The translations under genes were made by a program, and so were the position numbers. A stretch of DNA of 64,000 bases from Daucus carota subsp. sativus (Eukaryota; Streptophyta; Magnoliopsida; Apiales; Apiaceae), in the NCBI RefSeq assembly GCF_001625215.2, contig NC_030383.2, positions 58,766,949-58,830,948 on the forward strand. Direction: 5' to 3'. Below, piece after piece: positions 53,337-64,000 of this stretch. Every line of letters begins with the position of its first letter. The stretch's first letter is position 1. A model generated the notes under the pieces. The model was not told the DNA's origin, did not search any database, and was given only the letters and a program-made list of their open reading frames with translations.

Positions 53337-56239
53337 CTACAGGTATCTTCTTATCAACTTCTGCTGAGCTCTTTCAATGAAAATCACAAACCGAATAGGC
53401 TTTAGAGTTGTAAGAACAATGTATCCCGTAGATAATCCACATACCAATCCACCTGCATACCCTATTAAGATCGTTTTGGGATCAAACCAATCTTCTTCCT
53501 CATCATCAGTAATGACTGGTGTTGGAACCCCATCATCTCTGCATTTCTTTGTGAGAGGAACTCCACACAAAGCCGAGTTGCCTAGAAATGAATCCTTACC
53601 AAAAGTGTTTAATTGCTTTCCTCGTGGAATTTCTCCAGAAAGATGGTTTTCAGAAAGGTTTAAGGTCGAAAGAAATGTAAGACTGGTCAATTGCCAAGGA
53701 ATTGTACCCGCCAATTGGTTAGAAGATAAATCTAACGATTCGAGAAGACTCATGTTTCCCAACAAGGACGGTATGTGGCCTGTAAGGCTATTATGAGAAA
53801 GGTTGAGCAGGCGAAGTGATTTAAGTTCTCCGATGACTTGTGGAATTGTGCCATTGAACTTGTTGCATGATAAATCTATACTCGTGTATATATTGAGAAT
53901 CTTTTTCACTTCCAGCTCCACTCCTTTGACAATCAAATTAACAGAAGCTTCGTAATATTTACCTTCTACTAATGTTGTATTCACACCGATGAAAGGATCA
54001 GAATCCGCCTTAACTTTGAAATTATCCAAAAAGTTATTTGCCACGTTGCCCTCAAATTGATTGTGGGAGAGATCTATGACGCGCAATTTAGGGAATGGAT
54101 CTTTCATATTGCTAACATTTAACATACCATGAAGTCTATTTGATCGCAAGACAAGGACTTGTAGCTTCGGAAGAGTAACTAGCCAAGGTGGAAATGTGTC
54201 ACTTATTCTGTTGTTTCCAAGATCAAGAATTTGTAACAACTCACAATTAGCCAAAGCCAGGGGAATCGATCCTTCCATATGATTGTTGTTCAGGTTGAAA
54301 GTCGTAAGTTGGCAGCTCTTTGTGAAAGTTGTTGGTATTGTTCCTTGAAGTTGATTCTCATGAAGATCCAGTATAACAAGATTCTTGGCAAGATCTCCTA
54401 TACAGTGTGGAATTGCACCGCTAAAGCTATTACTGGACAAATCAAGGATACGGGTTGCTGCTTTGCAGAGTGTTGTAGAAAGCTCTCCTGTCAAACAAAA
54501 AACAGATTAACACTTCAACAGTTTAATTATATACATTCACACAGATGAACTCTTGAAGTAAAATTCCTACCCCCATCCACATATATTTACTTAAGATCAA
54601 ATCTACATTATGTTTTTAGAACCCGAAAGTACTTTAAATCTGTAATTGGATTTCATGAAACCCCATTAATTCAAGCAGTAAACTAAAGCATTAGAACTAG
54701 ACCGATTATACTAACAAATACTCCATACATACCAATGACAATAGTTGATCAATGCAAGCTGCAACATACTCCTAAGTAAGTCAATGGATGAAATTAAAAT
54801 TTAATGGTTCATCAATTCTTACCTGAAAAGTTGTTCTTTGATAAATCAACATAACTCAGTGAAGCATGATTTTTCCAGAAGTCCTTCGGAATGCTGCCTG
54901 AAAACCTATTGGAATGAAGGAGAAGTATCCTCATATAACTTACATTAGAAAAAGAATGAGGCAATTCTCCTTTCAATTGGTTATTGTTGAGTTGAAGAAT
55001 ACTCAGAAATGTCAAATTCCCAATCTGAGATGGTATAGTTCCACTAAGATTATTGGAGGACAGCGATAATACTCGCAGAAGGGGAATATTCCCAATTGTT
55101 GCTGGAATTGAACCTACTAGATGGTTTTCTGACAGTTGTATAATCCAAAGGCCTGTTATATTTCCAATCCCGTCAGGAATTGGTCCTGTAAGAAAATTAC
55201 CCCCCGCAGAGATACTCATAAGATTTTTCAACATACCAATTTCAGAAGGAATATTACCAGTGAAAGAATTGTTCTGAATATCCAATAGCGACAATTTAGT
55301 CCATTTGCTGATATTCTGAGGCCAAATCTCACCGGAAAAGTGATTATCTGATAACTGTAGCTCAGAAATCTGTGTCAGATTTGACAAGGACAAAGGCAGA
55401 GGCCCGGTAAAAGAATTCACAGCCAGCCTCAAAGTTTCGAGCTTGGTACACAATCCAACTTCAGGAGGAATACTAGAGTTGAAATAATTGTTTTGGAGGT
55501 AAAGTGTTTGAAGCTCCCTAAGTTGACCTATAGACGAAGGAATACTCCCCGAAAACTTGTTCCATGACAAATCAAGATACGTCAAGTTTCTAGAACCAGT
55601 TACGAAAGAGGGGAATGTAACAGCCAGATCATTCTGGTTTAAGTCTAGGTGCGTCAGAAATGGCATTTCTAAGAACATAGACCACTTCGATTCAGCCATG
55701 AAATTTAAACCCAAGTCTAAATACTGTAACTTCTGCAGATGACTAATTTGGTAAGGAATTGCACCATGAAAACTGTTTTTGTTGAAGCTTGAGTACTCAA
55801 GTCGCATTAAATTTCCAATTTCTACTGGTATAGTACCTGAAAATTCATTGCTGCTCATGTCCAAGTGCTCAAGTTGTGTTAGACATCCAATTTCTACTGG
55901 TATAGTACCCGAAAGCTCGTTGCTGGTCATGTCCAAGGAAGTGAGATTCGGAAATGAGGAAAAATTGAAGTGAGCAAGTGTTCCGTTGAGTGATCCAAAT
56001 GATAAGTCTAGCATAGTAACTGATCCTGCATTATTGCAAGTAATGCTAGTCCAGTTACAAAGATTTTTGTGGTTGTTTAAGGCCCAAGAATCGAGTGACG
56101 AAGATGGTAATAAACTGTTCTTCCATTTGACAAGGGCTATTGCTTCACTTCTGGGTGATGATGCTATATTGAGTGAGGGCAGAGAGATAAAAAAAGCATG
56201 AAAGAGTACAAAAACAAGAGGGTTGTGAAATATAGCCAT
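53337..56239 (-). CDS. LRR receptor-like protein with two-family architecture
   Basis: Cell-surface LRR protein without kinase. Exon 1 56239-54823 and exon 2 54487-53337, phase 1, 855 aa. Signal peptide to about residue 26, then the LRR cap SEAIALVKWKNSLLPSSSLD with CNWTSITC, as in MIK2-type LRR receptor kinases. About 17 LRRs follow in exon 1. Exon 2 begins exactly between repeats (FSG|ELS) and has the features of Cf-type receptor-like proteins: ILDLGNNRISDTFPPWL, VLRSNRLHG, an island region with YYEASVNLIVKGVELEV, then SLRLLNLSHNSLTGHIPSLL, LESLDLSSNQLAGTIPWQL, GNSALCGVPLTKKC, an acidic patch DDEEEDW, one membrane helix (TILIGYAGGLVCGLSTGYIV) and a short basic tail. Such proteins usually signal through SOBIR1-type adaptor kinases. 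The gene reads as intact. Confidence 0.9.
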
Positions 56240-56272
56240 TTCTTTGTATGTTTTTAATGCTTATAGTCGTGG

Positions 56273-56280
56273 TTTATATA
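56273..56280 (-). promoter_or_regulatory. TATA box of the LRR receptor-like gene
   Basis: TATATAAA on the minus strand, about 34-41 bp before the start codon, which would imply a very short leader. Confidence 0.4.
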
Positions 56281-56676
56281 GATCAACAATATTGTCGATG
56301 ATTGTTTACAGAAACTTTACGTGTAAACTAAAATGGACATCATATATATATATGATAGAATATTTAAATTTTAAAATTTTAATTTATTAAGTAGGATATA
56401 ATTTAACTTCCTAAAAGTAAGTGTTACTTTCATAACAAGTGTTACATGCACAATGCAAAAATTTGCAACATGATAATTGAGTTAGAGTGTTTTAATTGAT
56501 TGTTTACGTCATTACATAGACTCATTCCAATCAAAATTTATACATGTCATATATTTTGTGAAAAAATTTGTACCCAATTTTATCCAGCATTTTCTTACTT
56601 TTAGGATTTTATCAGTTATTTTGAGATTCATTGATCTGATATATAATAATAAAATATTTTACACAGAAGAATAATA

Positions 56677-56880
56677 CTCCCTCTGTCCCCTCATTTCTTT
56701 ACGTTACTTTTTGACACCTTTTTTCACACTTATTTAAAGTATAGTTTCATAATATATTTTAAAAAAAAATTCCTCTGAATAAATGTTTGAAATTTAAACT
56801 TTTATTGAAAAAAATATTAAAAAAAATTATGAAACTATGAGTCTCAAAATACGTGCAAACTTACAGGAATACTAAAGGAG
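56677..56880. mobile_element. Stowaway-like MITE
   Basis: Left end CTCCCTCTGTCCCCTCATTT after TA, right end ACTAAAGGAG before TA, with the inner core TCTGAATAAATGTTTGAAAT and its inverse. The right terminus has decayed. Confidence 0.6.
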
Positions 56881-56951
56881 TAGAGAGCATACCCTAGTTG
56901 TTACTGCATTAACAGGAGTCCCCACCAATTGAATGGTGAGGAACGAAGATA

Positions 56952-57371
56952 GATCCAGTAGGGTACATGTCACGGCAGTTCTCACTGGCATGCCTATAGG
57001 CATGTATTTTACAAAAAAGCATGCCCAAATGGCATGCCATTTTCCATTATATATAGCAAAAACTGCTGCATCATTACAGGATTGATACTAAAGTGCACTT
57101 ACAAATATAACAAAAGTTAGTAAATATTAAGAACAAAACTTAGTACAGTCTTAGTTTATATTAGTAGTTTATCTAATATTTAACTATGAAGTTGGACTAT
57201 ATTTAAAATTTTCAATATTTATAAGATATAATATTTATATAAATTTTATTATTTATATAAAAAATTAGTAAAAAAGCATGCCAAATGGACAAAAGGCATG
57301 CCTAGGGCATGCCCAGTCTGGCATGCCCAGTCTGGCATGCCCGTGCCGCTGTGACATGAACCCTAAGATCC
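56952..57371. mobile_element. Palindrome-rich TIR element (GGCATGCC type)
   Basis: Ends GATCCAGTAGGGTACATGTC and, inverted, GGATCTTAGGGTTCATGTC, continuing into CACGGC / CACAGC. Inside both ends are several copies of the palindrome GGCATGCC (at least nine in all). The centre is AT-rich and noncoding. Superfamily not determined. Confidence 0.6.
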
Positions 57372-57717
57372 ACACAACTACTATGAAGCAGATGAACAGG
57401 CAGTTGGGCAATGAAAGTTGCAGCAAGTAGACTGACTTTGACTTTGATTAGTTCAGATTTGGAAACGGTCTTCTTGCTCAACTCTACAGTGATATTCCCT
57501 CTGTTTTTTTTATATGACACTTTTGATTTACGTAATTTTAGGTGGATTGATCGGGTAGTAAAAATTATTATTTTTAATTGATTTTTTTTGTGAATTAAAA
57601 TTTTGATTACATATTTTTATTCAGAAAAAGAAAATTTTGAAAAAAATATTTTTAAATATCCGGTCAAAATACTTAAAAATATGTGCCAAAAAGTCAAACA
57701 TCATATACTCCCTCCGT

Positions 57718-57942
57718 CCCATTTTAACTGCTTTTGACTTTTTTACACGTATTTTAAGATGTTGAAAAAATCACATCTAAACATAATAATTTTTCATAAA
57801 ATTTATATCAAATAAAAGTTTAGAATCTCAACTTTTATTTGATATAAGAATTGAATTTTTTTATTAAGTGTAGATGTTATTTTTTTACACCTCAATGTAC
57901 GTGTCAAAAAGTCAAACATCAGTTACAATGGGATAGAGGGAG
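57718..57942. mobile_element. Stowaway MITE
   Basis: 225 bp with ends CTCCCTCCGTCCCATTTTAA and, inverted, CTCCCTCTATCCCATTGTAA, flanked by TA (57716-57717, 57943-57944), and a long internal inverted repeat (GTCAAAAAGTCAAACATC versus TTTTGACTTTTTTACAC). Confidence 0.88.
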
Positions 57943-57944
57943 TA

Positions 57945-59025
57945 TTAAAAAAAACTGAGAGAATATTGAAGATGTGTCCATCCTGACTGATCATTTTCCT
58001 TACCATCCCCCACTAAATTGAAATATATACCAAAGGTGAATTATTACCTCAATCCTCTACCAAATTCCTGTAGAATTGATCAATTTTATAATGATAATTA
58101 TTTATATTTATATTATAGTAATAATCATATAGAAAATTATGATCATAAATAATATTCACTCCATACCCTCACTCTTTACCATTTTTCTCATTTTCTGGCA
58201 CGTATTTCAAATTGTGTATTGACTTAATTTTTATTATCTTTTTCATAAAAATATTTAGATGTTAAATTTTCGTTTAGGAGAGAAAAATAAAATAATTTAT
58301 GAAATTATATTTTAGAGAAGTGCGTGTCAAACTCCCGTCTTCCCGAATAAACAACTTAGGGAGAGTATTCAATTTATTATAAAATTCAATTTCCAAATTT
58401 AAAAATAAACATAAAACGATAAATTTTTTTATTTGAGGCTAAATTTTGGCGATTTTACATGCAAATTTAAAAAAGGCCAAAATGAATGAGACATAATGAA
58501 TATTATTTATTAATTTTATTTGCTTCTGGCAAACAAATAGATCCAGTATTTTCAGACTTTGTATTGTTGAAAAAATTACAACTTCGAGAAGTTCCCTCAA
58601 CTCGGCAGAGAAGGTGCTCTTCTGGACAATTAGTTGTAAACTGTCTACAGTTTCATTCCTATATCCAAAATAGTATTTTGTTAATGGTTTATGAAATGCA
58701 TGAATGACAAATAAAAGTAATATAAAACTAAATAAAAGTATTTTATTATATTGAAAAGTATTATATAAAATAACTATATCATAAGTCTTTATACAGACTC
58801 TGCATTAACAAATCAATCAAGCTAAACTAATCTCACTACTAATCGTCCAAACAAATACAACAGAGGATCAGGCCTTAACATCTGGCAGTTGAGACGGCAC
58901 TGAAGAAGAGCTTGTTTGCTATTCAGACCTTAAGCAGCTGGTTACAAAAGCAAGAGTGAGCTGATATTATCAGTGCAGAGCTTACAAGTTACAACAGTAC
59001 TCCTTTCAACTATTTTTTCGGATTT
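57945..59025. other. Intergenic, nothing firmly recognised
   Basis: AT-rich; includes another single Stowaway-like end near 58320-58370. No supported coding sequence. Confidence 0.4.
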
Positions 59026-59033
59026 ACTGGTAG

Positions 59034-59784
59034 TTAGGGGTGTAAATGAGCCGAGCCGAGCCGAACTCTAGAGTGCTCGTGTATCGTTTGTTAAAATATT
59101 AGCGAACTCGAACTCGAGCTCGAGCTCGAGCTTGGATCGAGCCAAAAATATTGTTTGAGGATCGACTCATTAAGAAATAGCGTTGTTCACGAACGGCTCA
59201 CGAACCGCTCACGAACATGTCTCACGAGTTTTTACTCACGAACCGCTCATTGACTTACGTTCACGAACATGCTCACGAATTTTTGCTCACCAACCGCTCA
59301 TTAATTTTGTTCACGAGCTTGTTCAATAAACTTTGCTAACGAGCTAACTTATACTCATAAATTATTTACGAGCTTGTTCGTGAGCGTAAGTTATGCTCTA
59401 ATTAAAATAAATAAATTAAAATGCTAACAATATTTTAATTTATGCTCTGAGGAATCATAATTCATATTAAATTATTCATGAATGAAACTCCCACATCCAC
59501 GAGCCATGTTTACGAATTATGTTCACGGGCCGAGTCCACGAACCATGTTCATGAACTACGCTCACGAGCCAAGTTCACAAACCATGTTCACGAACTCATA
59601 ATTCGGACTTGTTCACGAACTATCGAGTCGAACTCTACTGTGCTCAAGTTCAGCTCGTTTATAAAACGAACCTTAAAATTGTGCTCAAGTTCGACTCGTT
59701 TATGAATCGAACCGAGATCAAACCGAGCTTTTTTCGAACCGAACACCGAGCGGTTATCGAGCGTATCAACTCATTTACAGACCT
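59034..59784. mobile_element. hAT-like element of CTCACGAAC-repeat type
   Basis: 751 bp with 8-bp target duplications ACTGGTAG (59026-59033, 59785-59792). Ends AGGGGTGTAAATGAG and, inverted, AGGTCTGTAAATGAG. The interior is a long array of GCTCACGAACC / GTTCGTGAGC / GCCGAGCC words. Translated frames look repetitive (HVHELRSRAK) but these come from the DNA repeat and are not a gene. Confidence 0.85.
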
Positions 59785-59792
59785 ACTGGTAG

Positions 59793-60297
59793 TGCAGTTG
59801 GTGGATTTCATTGAACAAGAAGAGCAAGGATGTGAAGTTGAGGCTGATATACATGTGTGTGTGCGCGCTACTGAGATATTTGGTGGAACACAGTGGGCAA
59901 AAGGATCAGATGGCCATTCAAGAGTACATGATACCGTTCACAATGAGGTGATTTAGGCTAAAAAGAACGGTAGCTCAACTCGTGACTTACACTTAAGACA
60001 TATGAGGCTCATATGATAAGTATACCTAAAAGGAATGTCGAAGGAGCTCCCTGGAATTCCAGTGTTAACACAGTTGAGCTCCATAACACTTGTATTGGAC
60101 CTGTGAAGCTTGCCAGACCCCAGCCAGTGAGAAAATTAGGGTACAAGACAACAGTTGGTGGGGTAATAGTTAAATCCGCATCATTTTTAAAAAAAAAAAT
60201 GGTGTCATTGTGGTTACTAGCTAGTAGCCGATTTGACAGTGGAGAAGGAAAAGCAAAGAAGCACTAGGAATTGTTGTGATCATTATGCTCATGTAAT
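59793..60297. other. Unassigned sequence with coding-like stretches
   Basis: Both strands have open stretches of coding-like composition: on the + strand LVDFIEQEEQGCEVEADIHV up to 59956, and on the - strand ITPPTVVLYPNF followed by EFQGAPSTFLLG (about 60190-60040). Neither matches a family I know, and I could not build a consistent exon structure. It may be remains of a gene or its UTR. Confidence 0.25.
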
Positions 60298-60710
60298 CAG
60301 TGGCGGATGTACAATGGAGAATGGTGTGTCATGTGACACACCATTATCTTAAAAAAAAAAATATTTTTTTTAATATATGTCTGTGTTTTTCAGCAGCATT
60401 TGTACAGGTTAGACTCTGTACTCCTGCTTGACTGCTTCTGTTCTTTCACTCTCCAGACTCATCTCAACGAAGATGCATTCATCCTTCAAACTCCACACAT
60501 AAATCTTCTATATTGTCTTGCTATTTTTGATTCTCAAATTTCAAAAAATATACACTTTGACAAATAAAAAGTTGAGTTTACAAGGTGTTTGTGAAAAAAT
60601 CGCAGAGAGTTATTTAATAAAATTTATTGCTTTTCTTATTTGTTGAGTAGTGACAAACTGAAAAGGTCGAATAGTGACACACCATATGTAAAATCCTGTA
60701 TCCGCCACTG
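60298..60710. mobile_element. hAT MITE with CAGTGGCGGA ends
   Basis: 413 bp with perfect 8-bp target duplications CATGTAAT (60290-60297, 60711-60718). Terminal inverted repeats CAGTGGCGGATGTACA and, inverted, CAGTGGCGGATACAGG. Inner TGTGACACACCAT occurs in both arms. Noncoding. Confidence 0.93.
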
Positions 60711-60718
60711 CATGTAAT

Positions 60719-61882
60719 AGTTTATTTTGAGCAGTTTGATCATTTTGGTAATTCACAGTGCTTGCTACATTGAAACTGCTATCTTTTGGTGTAATATTAT
60801 GTTAGCTGTGCTTGTTCATATGAACACGACATTTTATAATCCTAAGTGGTATTTTGAGTATGGATATGCCATCTCTCTGTTTAATAAAGTAGAAGTCATT
60901 TGCTAAATTTGTAAATTCATGACAAAGCCGGCATAGACTTCATTATTGAGAAACTACGCTTCATTTCATGCAAGAATAGGGGAAAGGTGAAAGTAAGAAA
61001 GAATAAAGAGGGTAGGAGCTACGATGGAAAAGAGAGGGAAGAAGAGAAAAAGGAAGGAAGGATATGTAGAACACTTGCGCTAACTCAGAACTCTCTCACT
61101 CTCACTCTCCGGCAAGTTAATATTGTTCTTATTCGACTGGAAAGGTTGTGGTGTTAGGATCCTCAAACATTATAGGTGAGTCTATCAGGTTTTTGACTTA
61201 AGGAGGTTTATGTGTAAAAACCAGCTCAACTTAAGGGCAAATGTCTAGTTAAGACTAGTAAAGAACTCCCATGACATTTTCTCTATGAATAGAGTAATCC
61301 AATACAGGCTCCTTTTCTTTGGTAAATTCATCAGTCTGTTCTCTTTCTAGAAGCCTGGATGAAGTAGACAAATTGGAGAACCGTCTAGCTTCACTGAAAT
61401 TTGGTAAGGCAGGTAGGGAAGAACTGCACTTGTATCAACAAAAGAGATCCTCTGATCAGTTTTCAAGAACTGCAGTCCTAAATGAGTAGTAGTATATAGT
61501 TCAGGAAGGCTTCATAGAACATCTATTAGACAGTTATGAGCTAACAGAACACACGCATCAATATAGATCATCTCACAAACAGTATATCAATCTAATGTTG
61601 GAATTCTCCATTCAATTTAAAAACCAATTCAAGACTTCATAAGCATCAAAAACATTTGCCTCGGAAAAAGTTATATATTCCCCAGTCAGTAAACTATATC
61701 AGTTTAGAGTATTATGCCCACCTGAACCCTTATGCCAAAGCCTAACAAGAGACGTCAGCAACTAGCAGGTGATCAATATGTAATTAATCTAGATAGCAAG
61801 AAAAGAAATTTTTATAAAACGCTGACAACTATATTCTTTTGCTAGTAAGTTCCTGTGCTGGTGCCATGTTAGCCAAAGTCGT
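60719..61882. other. Intergenic / 3' region of the right-hand gene
   Basis: Contains a CT-rich patch near 61085-61110 and, on the minus strand at about 61275-61400, an open stretch reading FSNLSTSSRLLE and TKEKEPVLDYSIHRENV before a stop. The latter might be an alternative 3' exon of the gene at 61883, preceded by an acceptor-like TTTCAG, but there is no proof. Confidence 0.3.
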
Positions 61883-63366
61883 TTAAAGCTGTCGGTTTCT
61901 CATAGAGACATTCTCCTGATCTTTTGAAAGGATTCTTTGTTTTTTCACTGCACACAAAAACAAACAACACATACACATAATATATCAATTAAGACATGTA
62001 TTCGTGTTAAACTGAAGCAAGCGAGAAGTAAGTTTAATCAGGTAAAACAATTACCTGGACTTAATATCTTAACACTTTTTGTTATGGACTTCATAGATGT
62101 CACTGAATCAGGCCCTGTTAATGAAAAGAATATCAATAAATTTGTCTGAATTCAGTAGCAAGCAGCTTTAAGATGCACCCTCTTTTCCTTTTTGTGCAAG
62201 GTATTACCGTATCTTTTATTACGAGATGCTTTCTTCTTACCTTGTACATTCATGTTTTTCTCTGAAAGAACCTCTGTTACAGTAGATGAAAACTCTGAGA
62301 TAACTTGGTTACCACCAGCACTACCATCTTCTGGAGTGTTTGCTGACCTATAAATGAAAAGGATAAGGGAATTACTATCCACTGAGGGCATAGATGTATA
62401 ATAGTAAATATACTTGTTAAGCTGTGCACAATAACTTACCCAGAAAGAGAACCTGAAGAGGAATTCATGACTGGCTGGAATGAACCATTCATATCTTCAC
62501 CATCTAACCCAAGCTCACTCATCAGTTCAGAAAAGTTAAAGTCCGGCCCCAAAGCATCAAGATCAGGAAAATCAAAATCAAGATTATCTACTTCATTTCT
62601 GATTTCAGATGCTGACACCTCCCAAGATATTGGTTTATCTATGCTCGGAGCCGCTTCAGATCCATCAAAATCAAGCCTTCCTTTTACATGATCCCTTGTG
62701 TTGGCCCTTCTGATATCTGTCTTAATTGGTGAAGAAGAGGATATACGACAGTTCCTCTCTACTGAATAGGTGATCTGCTTGGAAGGACTAACTGTGATCG
62801 TCTCTGAAGCAATCAGGGTGGAGTTTGTGGTTGTTATAGGTTGAGGTGCCACATTATTACAAGTAGCATTTGTAATTTCTTGTGGAGAAGCAATAATTTG
62901 TGTTGGAATTGACATTGCCTGAGGAGGTGTATTGGGACTAGATGAATTATATGGATGCTGTTTACTAGGCTGATTGAACAAGCACTTGGCAACACCAGAT
63001 CCCTGAACTGATGATCTACCAGACATATTAACATGAGCTGATGCTTTAAGAGACTGCAGACTGCAGTTAGATACGTTACTTTGTTGTTGTCTATTTGTAT
63101 CTGCAAAGAAAAAGAATATCGGTAAGTTGCAAGTCTTGCAATTTTTTGAGGTAGCTATTGCTGAGAGAGTAACATGCCTTTTGTTTGCAAAATCCTACTG
63201 GGAGGTTGACTACGAGACCTTTTTGCTGTGCCAGAGTTATCTGAAACAATTTTCCGTTTTGATGTTGCAGCATTGGTGCTAGGTGTCGCCAGATTTTTGG
63301 AGGTTGCAGGAGTGTTAAAGGGCCTAGACTCAGGCATCACAGCTTGAGTGTTGTTAACAGGAAAAC
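61883..63366 (-). CDS. Conserved plant protein of unknown function, C-terminal five exons (5' part outside)
   Basis: Exons 63366-63178, 63100-62440, 62347-62241, 62114-62055 and 61947-61883 join in consistent phase and give about 360 C-terminal residues. The region is rich in Ser/Thr/Pro and Asn, with a likely nuclear signal (KRKIVSDNSGTAKRSRSQPP), a conserved-looking core DHVKGRLDFDGSEA, an acidic/hydrophobic stretch LDFDFPDLDALGPDFNFSEL that resembles an activation-type motif, QVISEFSSTVTEVLSEKN, and a basic end (KSVKILSPVKKQRILSKDQ). I have the impression of a widespread plant family, but I cannot name it or its function. The first visible intron starts with GC, not GT (AAAG|GCATGT). The gene continues to the right: the frame is open at the acceptor at 63367, and upstream exons must lie beyond it, probably beyond 64000. 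Confidence 0.75.
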
Positions 63367-63978
63367 CTGATACAAATTAAAAGGGCTGAGAAATAAGCAA
63401 ATAATATATTAAAAAAGAAACATTTTAAAATTAAGAAGCCAATTGCCAAAGAACTGTTTCCAAAATTCTTTTGCAACCTCTATACCCCCGTAGAAAACTA
63501 TGCCTAACTGTGCAAGTAAAGCCTAAACATAAAATGTATACCAATCAACTACAAGTTGCAAAAGAATGTGTGCGTTGATCAAAACTTACCATGTATTAAA
63601 ATAGTTTTGTGAATATTAATCCCATCTCAACTACATCAATGTTCAGTAAAAGCAATGTCATTAGCAAACTAGTATAGCAGCTATCAAGGTTCAAATACAG
63701 ATTGTTTCAGACATTGATCTTTAAAATGTTCCGTCTGAAGTGAACAAAATACCCAGCTAATGTGTCTAAGTAATTAAACTTAGTATGTATCAATAAACTA
63801 ACTTGAAACAAAAGTTACACATGAATCATAGTCCACATTCAAAAGGACTATAAGATTTTTAATGTGCTCAACTTTTTCATGAAGAATTACAAGCTAAGGT
63901 GCAAGACACATCAAACCAGCAATAGTACAACTTGTATTAATGTTCGGAAACAACTTAAAAGCTTATAGTATCTACAAT

Positions 63979-63997
63979 CCCCCCCCCCCCCCCCCCC
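63979..63997. repeat. Poly(C) tract of 19 bases
   Basis: Nineteen C in a row near the window end. Its length may be unreliable in sequencing. No function seen. Confidence 0.95.
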
Positions 63998-64000
63998 AAA

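Noticed and set aside
53377-56201. Several + strand ORFs opposite the LRR gene
   Set aside because: LRR-coding DNA often leaves the opposite strand open; the products are repetitive and unlike known proteins.
59478-59705. Repeat protein HVHELRSRAKFTNHVHEL
   Set aside because: It is the translation of the GTTCACGAAC array inside a transposon.

Overview
The window is nuclear DNA of a flowering plant, almost certainly a eudicot. It has short AT-rich GT-AG introns, plant-only gene families (COPT copper transporter, plant-type inositolphosphorylceramide synthase, BSK pseudokinase, laccase, PAR1, LRR receptor-like protein) and many plant TIR transposons (Stowaway, Harbinger, CACTA and hAT types). 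I cannot fix the species from sequence alone.

Layout. 1-640: last exon of an unidentified + strand gene cut by the window edge. 1396-1845 (-): single-exon COPT copper transporter. 3655-7411 (+): inositolphosphorylceramide synthase in 12 coding exons. 9856-13358 (+): BSK-type pseudokinase in 10 exons, with a transposon in one intron. 13647-31693 (-): a tandem array of seven related two-exon genes for tail-anchored RING-CH (RINGv) proteins, named A to G here in coordinate order. Six look complete. Copy D has lost its zinc-finger core. 34861-37561: a 5'-truncated LINE carrying a hAT-like element that itself carries another one, each with target duplications. 37562-43600: gene-free repeats. 43611-45927 (+): intact laccase. 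46448-50935: a second, broken laccase copy split by a CACTA element, a Stowaway (with its own guest) and a Harbinger-like element. 51464-52894 (-): PAR1-family secreted protein. 53337-56239 (-): LRR receptor-like protein whose two exons resemble two different LRR families. 56240-61880: repeats and unassigned sequence. 61883-63366 (-): five C-terminal exons of a conserved plant protein of unknown function, running out of the window.

The genes do not form one pathway. IPCS and BSK are ordinary single genes of sphingolipid and brassinosteroid biology. The most distinctive part is the RING-CH array. All copies keep the C4HC3 ligands split by a phase-2 intron at the same codon and end in one hydrophobic segment. 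They differ in acidic N-terminus, linker length and tail. Two leader and promoter types and a shared intronic transposon group them into A/B/D/F/G and C/E. The array looks like a young, still-changing family of membrane E3 ligases.

Exon borders were worked out by hand from GT/AG signals, reading phase and family knowledge. No search, alignment program or expression data was used.
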